The notes under the pieces: model-generated
The model's input: the letters and a program-made list of their open reading frames with translations, nothing else
The model's database searches: none
Told to the model about the DNA's origin: nothing
Shown: one piece after another, positions 18,146-26,755 of the stretch
Numbering within the stretch: the stretch's first letter is position 1
Layout: every line of letters starts with the position of its first letter
Position numbers and translations under genes: made by a program
Origin: Gordonia sp. KTR9
GTDB taxonomy: Bacteria; Actinomycetota; Actinomycetes; Mycobacteriales; Mycobacteriaceae
DNA: 64,000 nucleotides
Direction: 5' to 3'
NCBI RefSeq assembly: GCF_000143885.2
Contig: NC_018581.1
Span: 4,278,001-4,342,000 of the forward strand

Positions 18146-18852
18146 CCCAGACGCCCCTGATCGTCGACCTGCCACGACCCGAGGGCGGCCGACAGACGTT
18201 CGGTGACGTCGCCGACCAGCCGCGCACCGTCGTCGGGGTTCGCGCCCCCCGGGTCACCGAGGACACCGTTGGGACTCACGGCGGCGACACCACCGGACCG
18301 CATCGCACCCAGCAGCGCGCCCACCGGCTCCCGATTGCCCGCGACAGCGCGGTCGGGATCGACAACCGACGGCGAGACATGCAGCAGCACAGAAGTTTCG
18401 GTGAAACCTGCGTGCGCATCGGCGCCGTCGAAGGCGCACGGGAACCAGGCGACGTCCCGGCCTTCGTACCGCAGACGGGTCACCGCCTCGATCAGGGTCC
18501 GGGTGTTTCCGCCGTGCCCGTTGACGAACACCACACGCGCCGCCCAGCGGCACGCACTGCGGCCGTATTCGACGAGGAGCCCGCGCAGCGCCTCGTGCCC
18601 GATGGAGATGGTGCCGGCGAAGCCCTCGTGCTCGCCGCTGGCGCCGTAGTTGAGGTCCGGGGCCCGCAGGAGTCCGGGATGGTCCGATCGCCCGCACACG
18701 CGGTCCGCAATGGCAGCCGCGATGCGCGTGTCGGTGTCGAGCGGTAGGTGCGGACCGTGTTGCTCGACCGAGCCGAGGGGCACCAGCAGGGTGACCACCT
18801 GCCCATCGAGGTCTGGCCAGTTGCACTGCCCCAACATCGATGGCCCTGTCAT
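18142..18852 (-). CDS. mftE: Mycofactocin precursor peptidase MftE (creatininase family)
   Basis: This 236-aa metallopeptidase has the creatininase metal site GSVEQHGPHLPLDTDT, the FAGTISIGHEAL block, NGHGGN and DAHAGFTETS. It releases the C-terminal Val-Tyr dipeptide formed by MftC, giving the AHDP intermediate. The start MTGPSMLGQ is chosen because it gives family length and because a TAGCAT -10-like box (minus strand, 18865-18860) sits 7 nt upstream, which suggests a leaderless mRNA. It is the first gene of mftE-F-G and is separated from mftA-D by a racemase gene on the other strand. Confidence 0.93.
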   Translation of the reverse strand: MTGPSMLGQCNWPDLDGQVVTLLVPLGSVEQHGPHLPLDTDTRIAAAIADRVCGRSDHPGLLRAPDLNYGASGEHEGFAGTISIGHEALRGLLVEYGRSACRWAARVVFVNGHGGNTRTLIEAVTRLRYEGRDVAWFPCAFDGADAHAGFTETSVLLHVSPSVVDPDRAVAGNREPVGALLGAMRSGGVAAVSPNGVLGDPGGANPDDGARLVGDVTERLSAALGSWQVDDQGRLG

Positions 18853-18859
18853 TCGACCA

Positions 18860-18865
18860 ATGCTA
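18860..18865 (-). promoter_or_regulatory. mftE: Candidate -10 box of a leaderless mftE transcript
   Basis: TAGCAT read on the minus strand ends 7 nt before the mftE ATG, the spacing expected when transcription starts at the A of the start codon. No good -35 hexamer is visible, and no ribosome site precedes the ATG. Tentative. Confidence 0.35.
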
Positions 18866-19034
18866 GCGATGGTGCTTGCGCGTATGTCGGCCTCGCCCGA
18901 AAAACGAAGCGAAAAACGCGCCCGGATCCCGCCCAGGACCACTCTGACGAGCGTTCGATCGGTTATGGAATGCTTGGTGCATCCAGTGACACCTGACACA
19001 GTGCGCAGTACAACGATCGGGAGGACGACACCCC

Positions 19035-20147
19035 ATGAGCAGTGCCATACCACGCAACAGCGGCAAGGCCGGCCCACTGAGTTCGATCCGGGTCATCGAG
19101 TTCGCCGGTATCGGGCCCGGCCCGCACGCCGCCATGCTGCTGGCCGATCTCGGCGCCGACGTCGTGCGCGTCCAGCGGCCCGGTTCGCTGCCCAAGCCGG
19201 GCCGCAACGCCGATGCCCTCCTTCGTGGCCGACGCGTCGTCGAGGCGAACCTCAAGGACGAGAACGACCGGGAGACCATCCTCGGCCTCGTCGCCAAGGC
19301 CGATGTGATCGTCGAGGGTTTCCGCCCCGGTGTGATGGAGCGGCTCGGGCTCGGACCCGATGATCTGGAGAAGGTGAACCCGGGACTGGTCTACGGACGC
19401 ATGACCGGCTGGGGTCAGGACGGGCCGCGCGCGGAGCTGGCCGGGCACGACATCAACTACATCTCGCTGACCGGAATGCTGCACGCCATCGGACGCGCAG
19501 ACGATCGTCCGGTGCCGCCGCTCAACCTGGCCGGCGACTTCGGCGGCGGGTCGATGTTCCTCGTCGTCGGCGTGCTCGCGGCGCTGCTCGAGCGTGGGAT
19601 CTCCGGCCGCGGACAGGTGGTCGACGCCGCCATGGTCGACGGCGCTTCCGTTCTCGGACAGATGATCTGGGCGTTCCGCGGTACCGGCCTGTGGAGCGAC
19701 ACCCGCGGCGTGAACCTCCTCGACACCGGCGCCCCGTACTACGAGGTCTACGAGACCTCCGACGGCAAGTACATGGCGGTCGGCGCGATCGAGCCGCAGT
19801 TCTACGCCGAACTCCTCAAGGGGCTCGAACTCGCCGACGCCGACCTGCCCGAGCAGAACGACATCGCCCAGTGGCCCAAGCTGAAGGAGGTCTTCACCGA
19901 GACCTTCAAGTCCCGCACCCGCGACGACTGGGCCGCGGTCTTCGAGGGAACCGACGCCTGCACGTCGCCGGTCCTCACCTTCGCCGAGGCGCCCGCCGAC
20001 GCACACATGGCCGCGCGTGCCAACCTCGTCGACATCGACGGCGTGACCCAGGCCCAGGTGGCTCCGCGCTTCTCGCGCACCAAGCCGGAGACTCCGGCGG
20101 GCCCGACCACCGAGGCGACCGACCCGTCGACGCTCTGGGCCGACTGA
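19035..20147 (+). CDS. mcr: Alpha-methylacyl-CoA racemase (CaiB/BaiF family)
   Basis: This 370-aa family III CoA-transferase fold protein keeps the three catalytic residues of M. tuberculosis MCR with identical spacing: His138 ([10 protein letters not shown]), Asp168 (NLAGDFGGG) and Glu253 (VGAIEPQFY). It interconverts 2R and 2S methyl-branched acyl-CoAs, as needed for beta-oxidation of steroid side chains and pristanate-like lipids. It is on the plus strand between mftE and the mycofactocin-coupled SDR, an insertion into the otherwise minus-strand mycofactocin locus. A CGGGAGGACG ribosome site precedes the ATG. The residues distinguish it from formyl-CoA transferases. Confidence 0.92.
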   Translation: MSSAIPRNSGKAGPLSSIRVIEFAGIGPGPHAAMLLADLGADVVRVQRPGSLPKPGRNADALLRGRRVVEANLKDENDRETILGLVAKADVIVEGFRPGVMERLGLGPDDLEKVNPGLVYGRMTGWGQDGPRAELAGHDINYISLTGMLHAIGRADDRPVPPLNLAGDFGGGSMFLVVGVLAALLERGISGRGQVVDAAMVDGASVLGQMIWAFRGTGLWSDTRGVNLLDTGAPYYEVYETSDGKYMAVGAIEPQFYAELLKGLELADADLPEQNDIAQWPKLKEVFTETFKSRTRDDWAAVFEGTDACTSPVLTFAEAPADAHMAARANLVDIDGVTQAQVAPRFSRTKPETPAGPTTEATDPSTLWAD

Positions 20148-20152
20148 TTTTC

Positions 20153-20222
20153 GACCGGTGAACTTCAACTCGACCGATGGACTTCGATCGAAGTCCATCA
20201 GTCGAGTCGAGGTTCACCGGTC
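20153..20222. terminator. 70-bp near-perfect hairpin between convergent genes
   Basis: The whole block is an inverted repeat with 35-nt arms and only three non-Watson-Crick positions. Its core, 20176-20199, is a perfect 24-bp palindrome (GATGGACTTCGA and its complement). It lies 6 nt after the racemase stop and 30 nt from the SDR stop, so it is placed to stop transcription from both sides. There is no proper T-run. It is unusually long for an intrinsic terminator. Confidence 0.65.
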
Positions 20223-20252
20223 GCAGACTCGGTGGCCTGGCGGCCGCGCGCG

Positions 20253-21065
20253 TCAGACCTTCGAGTGCCCCATGTCGATCTGGAACTCGGCAGCGGTGAT
20301 GCCCTTGGCACTGTCGGAGGCCAGGTAGAGCACCGCGTCGGAGATCTCGTCGAGGGCGGCGACCGGGTGGTAGTCGAGGATCGACGTGAAATGCGGGTTG
20401 ACCCAGGGGATCCCGAAGATCCGGTGGGCCTCGGTGTCGGCCACGCCCATCGGGGTGTCCACCGCGTAGGGATGCACGCTGTTCACCCGGATGCGATGGT
20501 GCCCGAGCTCTTTGGCCGTCGTCTGCGTCAGTCCGACGAGTCCGTACTTCGACGCCGAGTACGACGCCTGCAGCGGCATCGCCTTGAGGCCCGCAACCGA
20601 GCTGATGACGGTGATCGACCCCCCGTTGCCCGCCTCGAGCATCGCCGGGATGGTGGCCCTCAACGTCTTCCACGCACCGACGAGGTTGATGTCGATGACG
20701 TCGGTGAACTGTTCCTCGGTGAGCTCCCAGACCTTGCCCCACGTCAGCACACCGGCGTTGGCGACCACGTGGTCGAGACGACCGAACTGCTCGACGGCGT
20801 CGGAAACGAGCTGCTGCTGGAACGCGAGATCACGCGTGTCACCCTGCCGCGCAATGATCTTGCCGCCGACGCCCTCGACGAGACGGACTGTCTCGGCGAG
20901 GTCGTCGGCGGTGGCCGCGGGGTAGGTCGCGTGATCGATGATCGGACCCGCGATGTCCAGGCCGACGATCACGGCCCCCTCGCGGGCGAACCGGATCGCA
21001 TGATTACGACCTTGACCTCGGGCGATGCCGGTGATGTAGACGACCTTGCCGTCGAACTGTCCCAT
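20253..21065 (-). CDS. Mycofactocin-coupled SDR family oxidoreductase
   Basis: The 270-aa SDR has the hallmark TGIARGQGRNHAIRFAREGA near the N terminus, the insertion-containing NAD-binding region typical of mycofactocin-coupled SDRs (carveol-dehydrogenase-like), NAG and the catalytic SSVAG ... YSASK. These enzymes hold NAD(H) tightly and pass electrons to mycofactocin rather than to free NAD. The gene follows mftD on the same strand after 76 nt, and a KstR-like box (21074-21087) sits 8 nt upstream of the start. Control by sterol-type signals and a hydroxysteroid or terpene alcohol substrate are plausible. The substrate is not established. Confidence 0.92.
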   Translation of the reverse strand: MGQFDGKVVYITGIARGQGRNHAIRFAREGAVIVGLDIAGPIIDHATYPAATADDLAETVRLVEGVGGKIIARQGDTRDLAFQQQLVSDAVEQFGRLDHVVANAGVLTWGKVWELTEEQFTDVIDINLVGAWKTLRATIPAMLEAGNGGSITVISSVAGLKAMPLQASYSASKYGLVGLTQTTAKELGHHRIRVNSVHPYAVDTPMGVADTEAHRIFGIPWVNPHFTSILDYHPVAALDEISDAVLYLASDSAKGITAAEFQIDMGHSKV

Positions 21066-21073
21066 GGCAGAAC

Positions 21074-21087
21074 TGTAACACGTTCTA
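21074..21087 (-). promoter_or_regulatory. KstR-like operator upstream of the mycofactocin-coupled SDR
   Basis: On the minus strand the site reads TAGAACGTGTTACA, a full match to TNNAACNNGTTNNA, the KstR core. It shares the 11-mer TAGAACGTGTT with the kshB site and the acyl-CoA synthetase site in this window. It ends 8 nt before the SDR ATG. Confidence 0.75.
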
Positions 21088-21141
21088 GTTATGGTTCCCC
21101 AGCGTTCTCACCGGCACGATCTCGGCCGCGCAGAGCACGGT

Positions 21142-22341
21142 TCAGGCGTCGCCGAACGACCGCTTGAACCCGTCCGGGATGACGAGATCGCCGGCCGAGA
21201 GCTCGTGCACGCTCTTGTGTCCCAGCCCCATCAGTACGCCGTCGAGTCCCATGCGTAGGAGATCGAGCACGTTCTCGACACCGGCCTGGCCGTTGGCCGC
21301 GAGACCCCAGAGGTAGGCACGGCCGATCATGACCGCGCGGGCGCCGAGCGCCAGCGCCTTGGCGACGTCACTGCCGCGCCGGATGCCGCCGTCGAGCAGG
21401 ACCTCGATGTCGTTGCCCACCGCTGCCGCGATGTCGGGCAGAAGACGGATCGTGGCCGGGGTGCCGTCGAGGTTGTTGCCGCCGTGGTTGGAGACCGACA
21501 GTGCCGTCGCACCGATGTCCACGGCGCGCTTGGCGTCGTCGAGGCGGGTGATGCCCTTGACCATGAACGGCCCATCCCACTGCTCGCGCAGCCACTGCAG
21601 GTCTTCCCACGTGGGGGGCGGGGTGTTCATCCAGGACCCGTACGCCCCGAAGAAGGTCGGCCCCGGCACACCCTGCGGCGTGAGGTTGGGCGCGGACAGA
21701 TCGGGGATGTTGATCTTGCCGCCCTTGACCCAGTCGAGTGCATAGCGCGGCTTCACCGCGATCTCCGGCCCCAGACGCACCAGTGCCTTCAGGTTCACCT
21801 TCTCCGGGATCTCCGGGCTGCCCCAGTCCCGTCCGACGTTGAACACCCAGTCGGTCGTGACGATCAGGCCCTTGGCGCCTGCCGCCTTCGCGCGCTCCGC
21901 GCGGGCGAGGATGTCGTCCCGGCTGCCGAGCCAATAGATCTGGAAGAAGACCTTGTCGTTGACCGCGGTCACCTCCTCGACCGAGTGCGACGCGAAGCTC
22001 GACAACCCCATCGCGGTACCCCGGGCGGCCGCGGCGCGGGAGACCGCGACCTCGCCCTCGGGGTCGACCGCCTGCACACCGGTCGGCGAGATCATCACCG
22101 GGAACGAGATCTCCTGCCCCATGACCGTTGTCGTCATCTCACGCTCGGCCTGTGCGCCGACGACGTGCGGTGCCCAGCCGAGTTCGGAGAAGGCACGGAC
22201 GTTGTCGTCGACGGTGATGCCGGCCTGGGTGCCGGCGACCAGTGACAAGTACACCGACTTCGGCAGACGCTTCTTGGCCCGTCGTTGTGCCTCGGTGACG
22301 GTCTCGAACCAGGGGTTTCTCGCCCAGGGGTTGGCAACCAT
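21142..22341 (-). CDS. mftD: Mycofactocin maturation FMN enzyme MftD (lactate dehydrogenase-like)
   Basis: This 399-aa protein of the FMN-dependent alpha-hydroxyacid dehydrogenase family has ISPTGVQAVDPEGE near the N terminus, SNHGGNNLDGTPATI with the active-site His, and the C-terminal phosphate-binding LLDGGIRRGSDVAKALALGA. MftD oxidatively deaminates AHDP to the redox-active pre-mycofactocin. It follows mftC after 103 nt and precedes the coupled SDR. Length and motif set are typical. Confidence 0.94.
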   Translation of the reverse strand: MVANPWARNPWFETVTEAQRRAKKRLPKSVYLSLVAGTQAGITVDDNVRAFSELGWAPHVVGAQAEREMTTTVMGQEISFPVMISPTGVQAVDPEGEVAVSRAAAARGTAMGLSSFASHSVEEVTAVNDKVFFQIYWLGSRDDILARAERAKAAGAKGLIVTTDWVFNVGRDWGSPEIPEKVNLKALVRLGPEIAVKPRYALDWVKGGKINIPDLSAPNLTPQGVPGPTFFGAYGSWMNTPPPTWEDLQWLREQWDGPFMVKGITRLDDAKRAVDIGATALSVSNHGGNNLDGTPATIRLLPDIAAAVGNDIEVLLDGGIRRGSDVAKALALGARAVMIGRAYLWGLAANGQAGVENVLDLLRMGLDGVLMGLGHKSVHELSAGDLVIPDGFKRSFGDA

Positions 22342-22444
22342 GATCTTTCCTACTCATTCATCTGGCATGAGCGCCTACCCGGCACTCATGGAGACGGGGC
22401 GCCGATCGGTGAGGACGGCGCGCCCGTGGTGTACCGCGGGCGGA

Positions 22445-23740
22445 CTACCGCGCGGCAGGGGTGAACCCGGCGAGCGGGTTCTCGTCACAGGACTTCGTGG
22501 GGCGCGAGGCCACCGGCGTCAGGTCACCGTCGGGACGACGGGTCATCAGGGTCAGCGGCGTTCCACGCGAATGGTCCTTGTTCGCAGTCGGTTTCATGCG
22601 GTCTCCGGCGAGGAGTTCTTCGCCGTATCCCTGGACGCACTCCGGGTCGGGTCCGGCCAGCGGCAACCCGGTGAAGAACTTCGCCGCCATGCACCCGCCG
22701 CGGCAGGCGTCGAAATGCGCACACTTCGTGCACGCCCCGGCATTCTGCGGCTCGCGCAACTCGGTGAACAGATCCGACCGCTGCCAGATCTCCTGGAAGC
22801 CGCCGTCGGAGAGGATGTTGCCGGCGAGGAAGTTCTCGTGGATCGCGAACGGGCACGCGTACACGTCGCCGACCGGATCGATCAGGCAGACCACGCGTCC
22901 CGCACCGCAGAGGTTGAGTCCCGGCAGGCCTCCGCCGGAGTCCGAACCGAACGCCGACAGGTGGAAGAACGAATCGCCCGTGAGCACCCGATCACCGTGT
23001 GCGACAAGCCAGTCGTAGAGTTCGCGCTGCTGTTGCGGCAGCGGGTGCAGGTCGTCCCACACGTCGGCGCCACGGCCGGAGGGACGCAGTCGGGTGATGC
23101 GCAGAGTGGCGTTGTAGCGGTCGGCCAGCGCCTTGAACTCGTCGAGCTGGCTGACGTTCTGCCGTGTCATGACGACACTGATCTTGGCGTCGGCGAAACC
23201 GGCCTCGGACAGGTTCTCGAGCGCGCGGACCGCCATGTCGAAGGAACCGGGACCGCGGACCGCGTCGTTGACCTCCGCGGTGGCACCGTCGAGCGAGATC
23301 TGGACGTCGACGTAGTCCGACGCCGCGAGTCGCGCGGCCACCTTCTTGTCGATCCGCAGACCGTTGGTCGAGAACTTCACTCCCACCTGGTGACTGGTCG
23401 CGTAGTCGACGAGTTCCCAGAAGTCGGGACGCACCGTCGGTTCGCCGCCACCGATGTTGACGTAGAAGACCTGCATGCGCTGCAGCTCGTCGATGATCGC
23501 CTTGCACTGTTCGGTGGACAGCTCGCGCGGGTCCCGCTTGCCCGACGACGACAGGCAGTGCACACACGCGAGATTGCACGCGTAGGTCAGTTCCCAGGTG
23601 AGGCAGATGGGCGCGTCCAGGCCCTTCTCGAACTGGTCGACGAGCCGACCGACTTTCGGCACCTCGCCGGCTGTCGGTGCGGGTGCGCGAAGCGAATTCG
23701 CGAATTCGACTGCGGTGGGCGGCATCTCGATGGTCGTCAT
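22445..23740 (-). CDS. mftC: Mycofactocin radical SAM maturase MftC
   Basis: This 431-aa radical SAM/SPASM enzyme has the CX3CX2C cluster at Cys55, Cys59 and Cys62 (YACNLACVHC). The SAM-binding GGEPTVRPDF motif follows, and the C-terminal SPASM cysteines lie in CGAGRVVCLI, VYACPF and CTKCAHFDACRGGC. It decarboxylates the terminal Tyr of MftA and then cross-links Val and Tyr. It probably needs the MftB chaperone, which here is separated from it by a 147-nt gap, longer than usual. AAGGACC provides the ribosome site. Confidence 0.95.
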   Translation of the reverse strand: MTTIEMPPTAVEFANSLRAPAPTAGEVPKVGRLVDQFEKGLDAPICLTWELTYACNLACVHCLSSSGKRDPRELSTEQCKAIIDELQRMQVFYVNIGGGEPTVRPDFWELVDYATSHQVGVKFSTNGLRIDKKVAARLAASDYVDVQISLDGATAEVNDAVRGPGSFDMAVRALENLSEAGFADAKISVVMTRQNVSQLDEFKALADRYNATLRITRLRPSGRGADVWDDLHPLPQQQRELYDWLVAHGDRVLTGDSFFHLSAFGSDSGGGLPGLNLCGAGRVVCLIDPVGDVYACPFAIHENFLAGNILSDGGFQEIWQRSDLFTELREPQNAGACTKCAHFDACRGGCMAAKFFTGLPLAGPDPECVQGYGEELLAGDRMKPTANKDHSRGTPLTLMTRRPDGDLTPVASRPTKSCDENPLAGFTPAAR

Positions 23741-23887
23741 CGTTGAGGTCCTTGCGTTCGGGGCTGGCAGTTCAGGGCTGGGGCGCCAGGCCGGGCGGTC
23801 GGGGCGGGCACCGGTCGCACCGATGCGGATCGAACGGGGCTGCTGCCGGTCGACATCGTCGTGCGGGGGTCGTCCGACTGGCCGGGG

Positions 23888-24241
23888 TCAGGCGGGGCGC
23901 GGCACGATCATGCCGCTGTCGGCGAGCGCGGTCAGCGCCTGCAGATACAGGGGACGCTGGGCCGGCGAGATCCCGGCGGCGAGGAGCGCGGCCTCTGCGG
24001 AGTCGTGGTCGGCGAGGGATTTCACGATGCCCACGACGGTCAGGTTCTTGAGGAACGACAGCTTGCGAGTGCCGAAGTGGTACAGCAGCGCGCCGAACGG
24101 TTCCGGCCGCAGCGCCACCTTCGGATTGAGCTGCCACGGCTCGAGCGTGTCGAAACCCGGGGCGTCGGCTGGGGTGTCGAACCGGACCCCGGCGACCGCG
24201 GAACGGTCGCCGGAGATCGGATTCGATGTCGGGGCTGACAT
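23888..24241 (-). CDS. mftB: Mycofactocin peptide-recognition chaperone MftB
   Basis: The 117-aa protein is the RiPP recognition element that holds MftA for MftC. Family features include WQLNPKVALRPEPFGALLYHFGTRKLSFLKN (the N-terminal beta-hairpin region) and the C-terminal helical segment. The start [10 protein letters not shown] is chosen because its A is shared with the mftA stop (TGATG), so it is translationally coupled to the precursor. An in-frame ATG 114 nt upstream, within mftA, would add a charged tail not found in the family. Confidence 0.93.
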   Translation of the reverse strand: MSAPTSNPISGDRSAVAGVRFDTPADAPGFDTLEPWQLNPKVALRPEPFGALLYHFGTRKLSFLKNLTVVGIVKSLADHDSAEAALLAAGISPAQRPLYLQALTALADSGMIVPRPA

Positions 24242-24348
24242 CAGTAGACCCCGCACATCCCGTCGATCGAGACCTCTTCGACGAGCGACTCGGCGAGGAG
24301 CTCGGTGTCGTTCGAGCCGTGGGCTGTCGCGGCGGACTGATCTGCCAT
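24241..24348 (-). CDS. mftA: Mycofactocin precursor peptide MftA
   Basis: The 35-aa precursor ends SIDGMCGVY, the strictly conserved C terminus of MftA whose Val and Tyr become the mycofactocin core. The acidic leader ([15 protein letters not shown]) is bound by MftB. A strong AGGAGG precedes the ATG at 24348. Another ATG 7 nt upstream is in the mftB frame and is not used for this product. mftA is divergent from mftR; the 158-nt gap between them carries its promoter. Confidence 0.96.
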   Translation of the reverse strand: MADQSAATAHGSNDTELLAESLVEEVSIDGMCGVY

Positions 24349-24506
24349 GATCCATACCTCCTGGTTGATCGGGTAGTGATGCGGATCACGACAGACTATA
24401 GTGGCACTCGGTGCAGAAATCCAGAGGACGCGCGACAACTGTCCGAACGGCCAGGTGAACGGTTGCCTCGCCCCACACGACACCGGTCCCATAGGGTGAG
24501 GTTCCG
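24349..24506. promoter_or_regulatory. mftA-mftR divergent promoter region
   Basis: On the minus strand a TATAGT hexamer, inside the palindrome ACTATAGT, is a plausible mftA -10. The imperfect dyad GACA-AC-TGTC at 24434-24443 lies between the two genes and is a weak candidate for MftR binding. No strong long palindrome is visible, so the exact operator is left open. Confidence 0.5.
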
Positions 24507-25124
24507 ATGACGACGACGCCGCACGACGATCCGCCCGCACGCACGCCGCCGGGCCGGCGCCCGATCACGTCACGCGCGCAGATCAGCGCACTGGCGATTC
24601 ATCTCTTCACCATCCAGGGCTTCGAGGACACGAGCGTCGACGACATCGCCGAGGCGGCCGGCATAGCCCGGCGCACGCTGTTCCGCTACTACTCGTCGAA
24701 GAACGAGATCCCCTGGGGCGAATTCGACGACCACCTCGACGGACTCCGAGCGCTCCTCGCCGGAACCCCGCCGGAGACGCCCATCGCACAAGCACTCGTC
24801 GACGCGCTCGTCTCGTTCAACCGGGTACCCGCCGAGGAACTCGACAATCACCGCCGGCGCATGTCACTCCTGCTCGGCGTGCCTGCACTGCAAGCACATT
24901 CGATGATCGTCTACGCCGACTGGCGGCAGGTCATCGCCGAGTTCTGCGCCGCCCGGCTGGGCGTGGGAGTCGGCGACCACCTGCCGCAGACCGTCGGCTG
25001 GCTGTGCCTGGGCGCCGCACTCGCGGCATATGAGAAGTGGCTCGACGACCCCGACGCCGACCTGGAGGCGCTCATCGAGTCCGGCGCACGGACCATGGCC
25101 GACGGCGTTGCCTCCCTGGCATGA
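24507..25124 (+). CDS. mftR: Mycofactocin system TetR-family regulator MftR
   Basis: This 205-aa TetR protein has its helix-turn-helix at about residues 35-80 ([34 protein letters not shown]), a sequence pattern typical of MftR. The C-terminal ligand domain carries [14 protein letters not shown]. It is transcribed away from mftA, as in other mycofactocin loci. MftR homologues repress mft genes and are released by acyl-CoAs. GGTGAGG provides the ribosome site. Confidence 0.92.
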   Translation: MTTTPHDDPPARTPPGRRPITSRAQISALAIHLFTIQGFEDTSVDDIAEAAGIARRTLFRYYSSKNEIPWGEFDDHLDGLRALLAGTPPETPIAQALVDALVSFNRVPAEELDNHRRRMSLLLGVPALQAHSMIVYADWRQVIAEFCAARLGVGVGDHLPQTVGWLCLGAALAAYEKWLDDPDADLEALIESGARTMADGVASLA

Positions 25125-25197
25125 CTACGCTGGCAACGGTCGCCCAGGTGTCGCCGGAGCCCCTCGTGGGACCCGAGGCAGTTGCGCTAGGCTGAAG

Positions 25198-25211
25198 TAG
25201 AACGTGTTCTA
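25198..25211 (+). promoter_or_regulatory. KstR operator upstream of kshB
   Basis: TAGAACGTGTTCTA is a perfect palindrome with a full match to the KstR core TNNAACNNGTTNNA. It lies 43 nt before the kshB ATG. KstR is the TetR repressor of cholesterol catabolism in mycobacteria and rhodococci, and kshB is a known member of that regulon. Confidence 0.88.
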
Positions 25212-25254
25212 ATTTGGGCCGGAGTGCCGGTCCTCGACGGCGGAGACTGCGCAC

Positions 25255-26313
25255 ATGTCTGACCTGACCCCTCACGGTTCACGCAGCGTGATCCTCACGG
25301 TGTCCGAGGTGATCGACGAGACGGCCGAGGCCAAGTCCATCGCCTTCGAGGTGCCAGAGGCCTCGGCGAAGGCGTTCACCGACTACAAACCGGGGCAGTT
25401 CCTGACGCTCCGGATTCCGAGCGAGCAGACCGGATCGGTCGCGCGCTGCTACTCGCTCGCATCGTCGCCGTTCACCGACCCGCAGCCGAAGGTGACCGTG
25501 AAGCGCACGGCCGACGGGTACGGATCGAATTGGGTGTGCGACCACCTCTCCCCCGGCACCCAGGTCGAGGTGCTGCCACCGTCCGGGGTGTTCACCCCCA
25601 GGTCCTACGACGATCCGCTCCTGCTCATCGCTGCCGGCAGCGGCGTGACACCGGTGATGTCGATCCTCAAGGCCGCCCTCGCGAAGGGTGATGCGCCGAT
25701 CGTCTTCTTCTATGCCAATCGCGATGTCGCCGACGTCATCTTCGCCGCCGAGCTCCGCGAACTCCTCACCGCCCACCCCGGCCGGCTCACCGTCATCCAC
25801 TGGCTCGAGTCACTGCAGGGCCTGCCGAGTGCCGCCGCGCTGTCGACGGCCTTCGCCCCGTACGCGGCCTCGCACGTCGCCTACATGTGCGGGCCGGGGC
25901 CCTTCATGGATGCCGTGCACAAGGGCCTCGCCGACGCTGATTTCCCGCATCACAACGTGCACACCGAGGTCTACAACTCGCTGTCCGGCGATCCGTTCGC
26001 CGACGTCGAACTCGACGAGGTCACCGACGAGGAGCAGGCGGCGGCCGCCACCGTCGAGGTGGAACTCGACGGTGAGACCCACACCCTGACCTGGCCGCGG
26101 TCACGCACTCTCATCGACATCATGCTGGCCGCCGGACTCGATGCGCCGTATTCCTGCCAGGAGGGCGAATGCGGTTCCTGTGCTTGCACTCTCACCGAGG
26201 GCAGCGTCGACATGGACAACGCGGGCGCGCTCGACCCCGAGGACATCGAGGACGGCTACATCCTCGGCTGTCAGGCGCATCCCACATCGGACACGCTGAA
26301 GATCGAATTCTGA
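25255..26313 (+). CDS. kshB: 3-ketosteroid 9-alpha-hydroxylase reductase KshB
   Basis: The 352-aa protein has an FAD domain (RCYSLASSP), an NAD domain (AAGSGVTPVMSIL, CGPGPFM) and a C-terminal plant-type [2Fe-2S] domain with Cys301, Cys306, Cys309 and Cys339 (CQEGECGSC ... C). This order is that of KshB (HmpX) and of PaaE-like reductases. It transfers electrons from NADH to KshA, which opens the steroid nucleus; no kshA lies in this window. The perfect KstR box upstream strongly favours KshB over PaaE. Confidence 0.92.
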   Translation: MSDLTPHGSRSVILTVSEVIDETAEAKSIAFEVPEASAKAFTDYKPGQFLTLRIPSEQTGSVARCYSLASSPFTDPQPKVTVKRTADGYGSNWVCDHLSPGTQVEVLPPSGVFTPRSYDDPLLLIAAGSGVTPVMSILKAALAKGDAPIVFFYANRDVADVIFAAELRELLTAHPGRLTVIHWLESLQGLPSAAALSTAFAPYAASHVAYMCGPGPFMDAVHKGLADADFPHHNVHTEVYNSLSGDPFADVELDEVTDEEQAAAATVEVELDGETHTLTWPRSRTLIDIMLAAGLDAPYSCQEGECGSCACTLTEGSVDMDNAGALDPEDIEDGYILGCQAHPTSDTLKIEF

Positions 26314-26365
26314 CAGAGTGGGTTGAGTTCGTGCAGTCGCAGGTCTACCGAAGGAGTACGACGAC

Positions 26366-26755
26366 GTGAACACCCTCCGCGGTTCCCGGCTCGACCCCGT
26401 CCAGCTCGCACGCGGCCTCGCCGCCATGCTCATCAGCATCGGCGTGCTGCACTTCGTCGCGCCCAAGCCGTTCGACGAGATCATCCCCGAGGAGATCCCG
26501 GGCGATCCCCGGACACTGACCTACGCCTCCGGTGTCGCCGAGATCGGGCTGGGCGCAGCACTTCTCGCGCCGAAGACCCGGCGCGCCGCGGGCGCGGCGT
26601 CGGTGTTGCTGTTCCTGGCCGTGTACCCCGCGAACATCAACATGGTCCGCCTCTGGTGGGACAAGCCGCTGCCCTACAAGATCGTGGCCCTCGCCCGGTT
26701 GCCCTTCCAGCTGCCGATGATCTGGGCTGCCGCGAAGGTCGCACGCGAGGGCTGA
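26366..26755 (+). CDS. DoxX-like small membrane protein
   Basis: This 129-aa protein has four hydrophobic segments and the DoxX-like pattern GLAAMLISIGVLHFVAP, then YASGVAEIGLGAALL and the C-terminal LARLPFQLPMIWAA. The start is GTG 26366, with AAGGAG upstream. It follows kshB by 52 nt and may be in the same transcript. Its function is unknown; DoxX relatives sit near quinone or thiol redox enzymes. The stop directly abuts a dispersed repeat. Confidence 0.8.
   Translation: MNTLRGSRLDPVQLARGLAAMLISIGVLHFVAPKPFDEIIPEEIPGDPRTLTYASGVAEIGLGAALLAPKTRRAAGAASVLLFLAVYPANINMVRLWWDKPLPYKIVALARLPFQLPMIWAAAKVAREG

Noticed and set aside
16613..18852. Frameshift or degradation in the mftE-mftF-mftG unit
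   Set aside because: All three reading frames are intact with ATGA overlaps and full catalytic motifs.
24346..24355. ATG 7 nt upstream of the mftA start as an alternative mftB start
   Set aside because: It would give MftB a charged 38-residue tail encoded inside mftA; the TGATG overlap at 24241 is the normal coupling.
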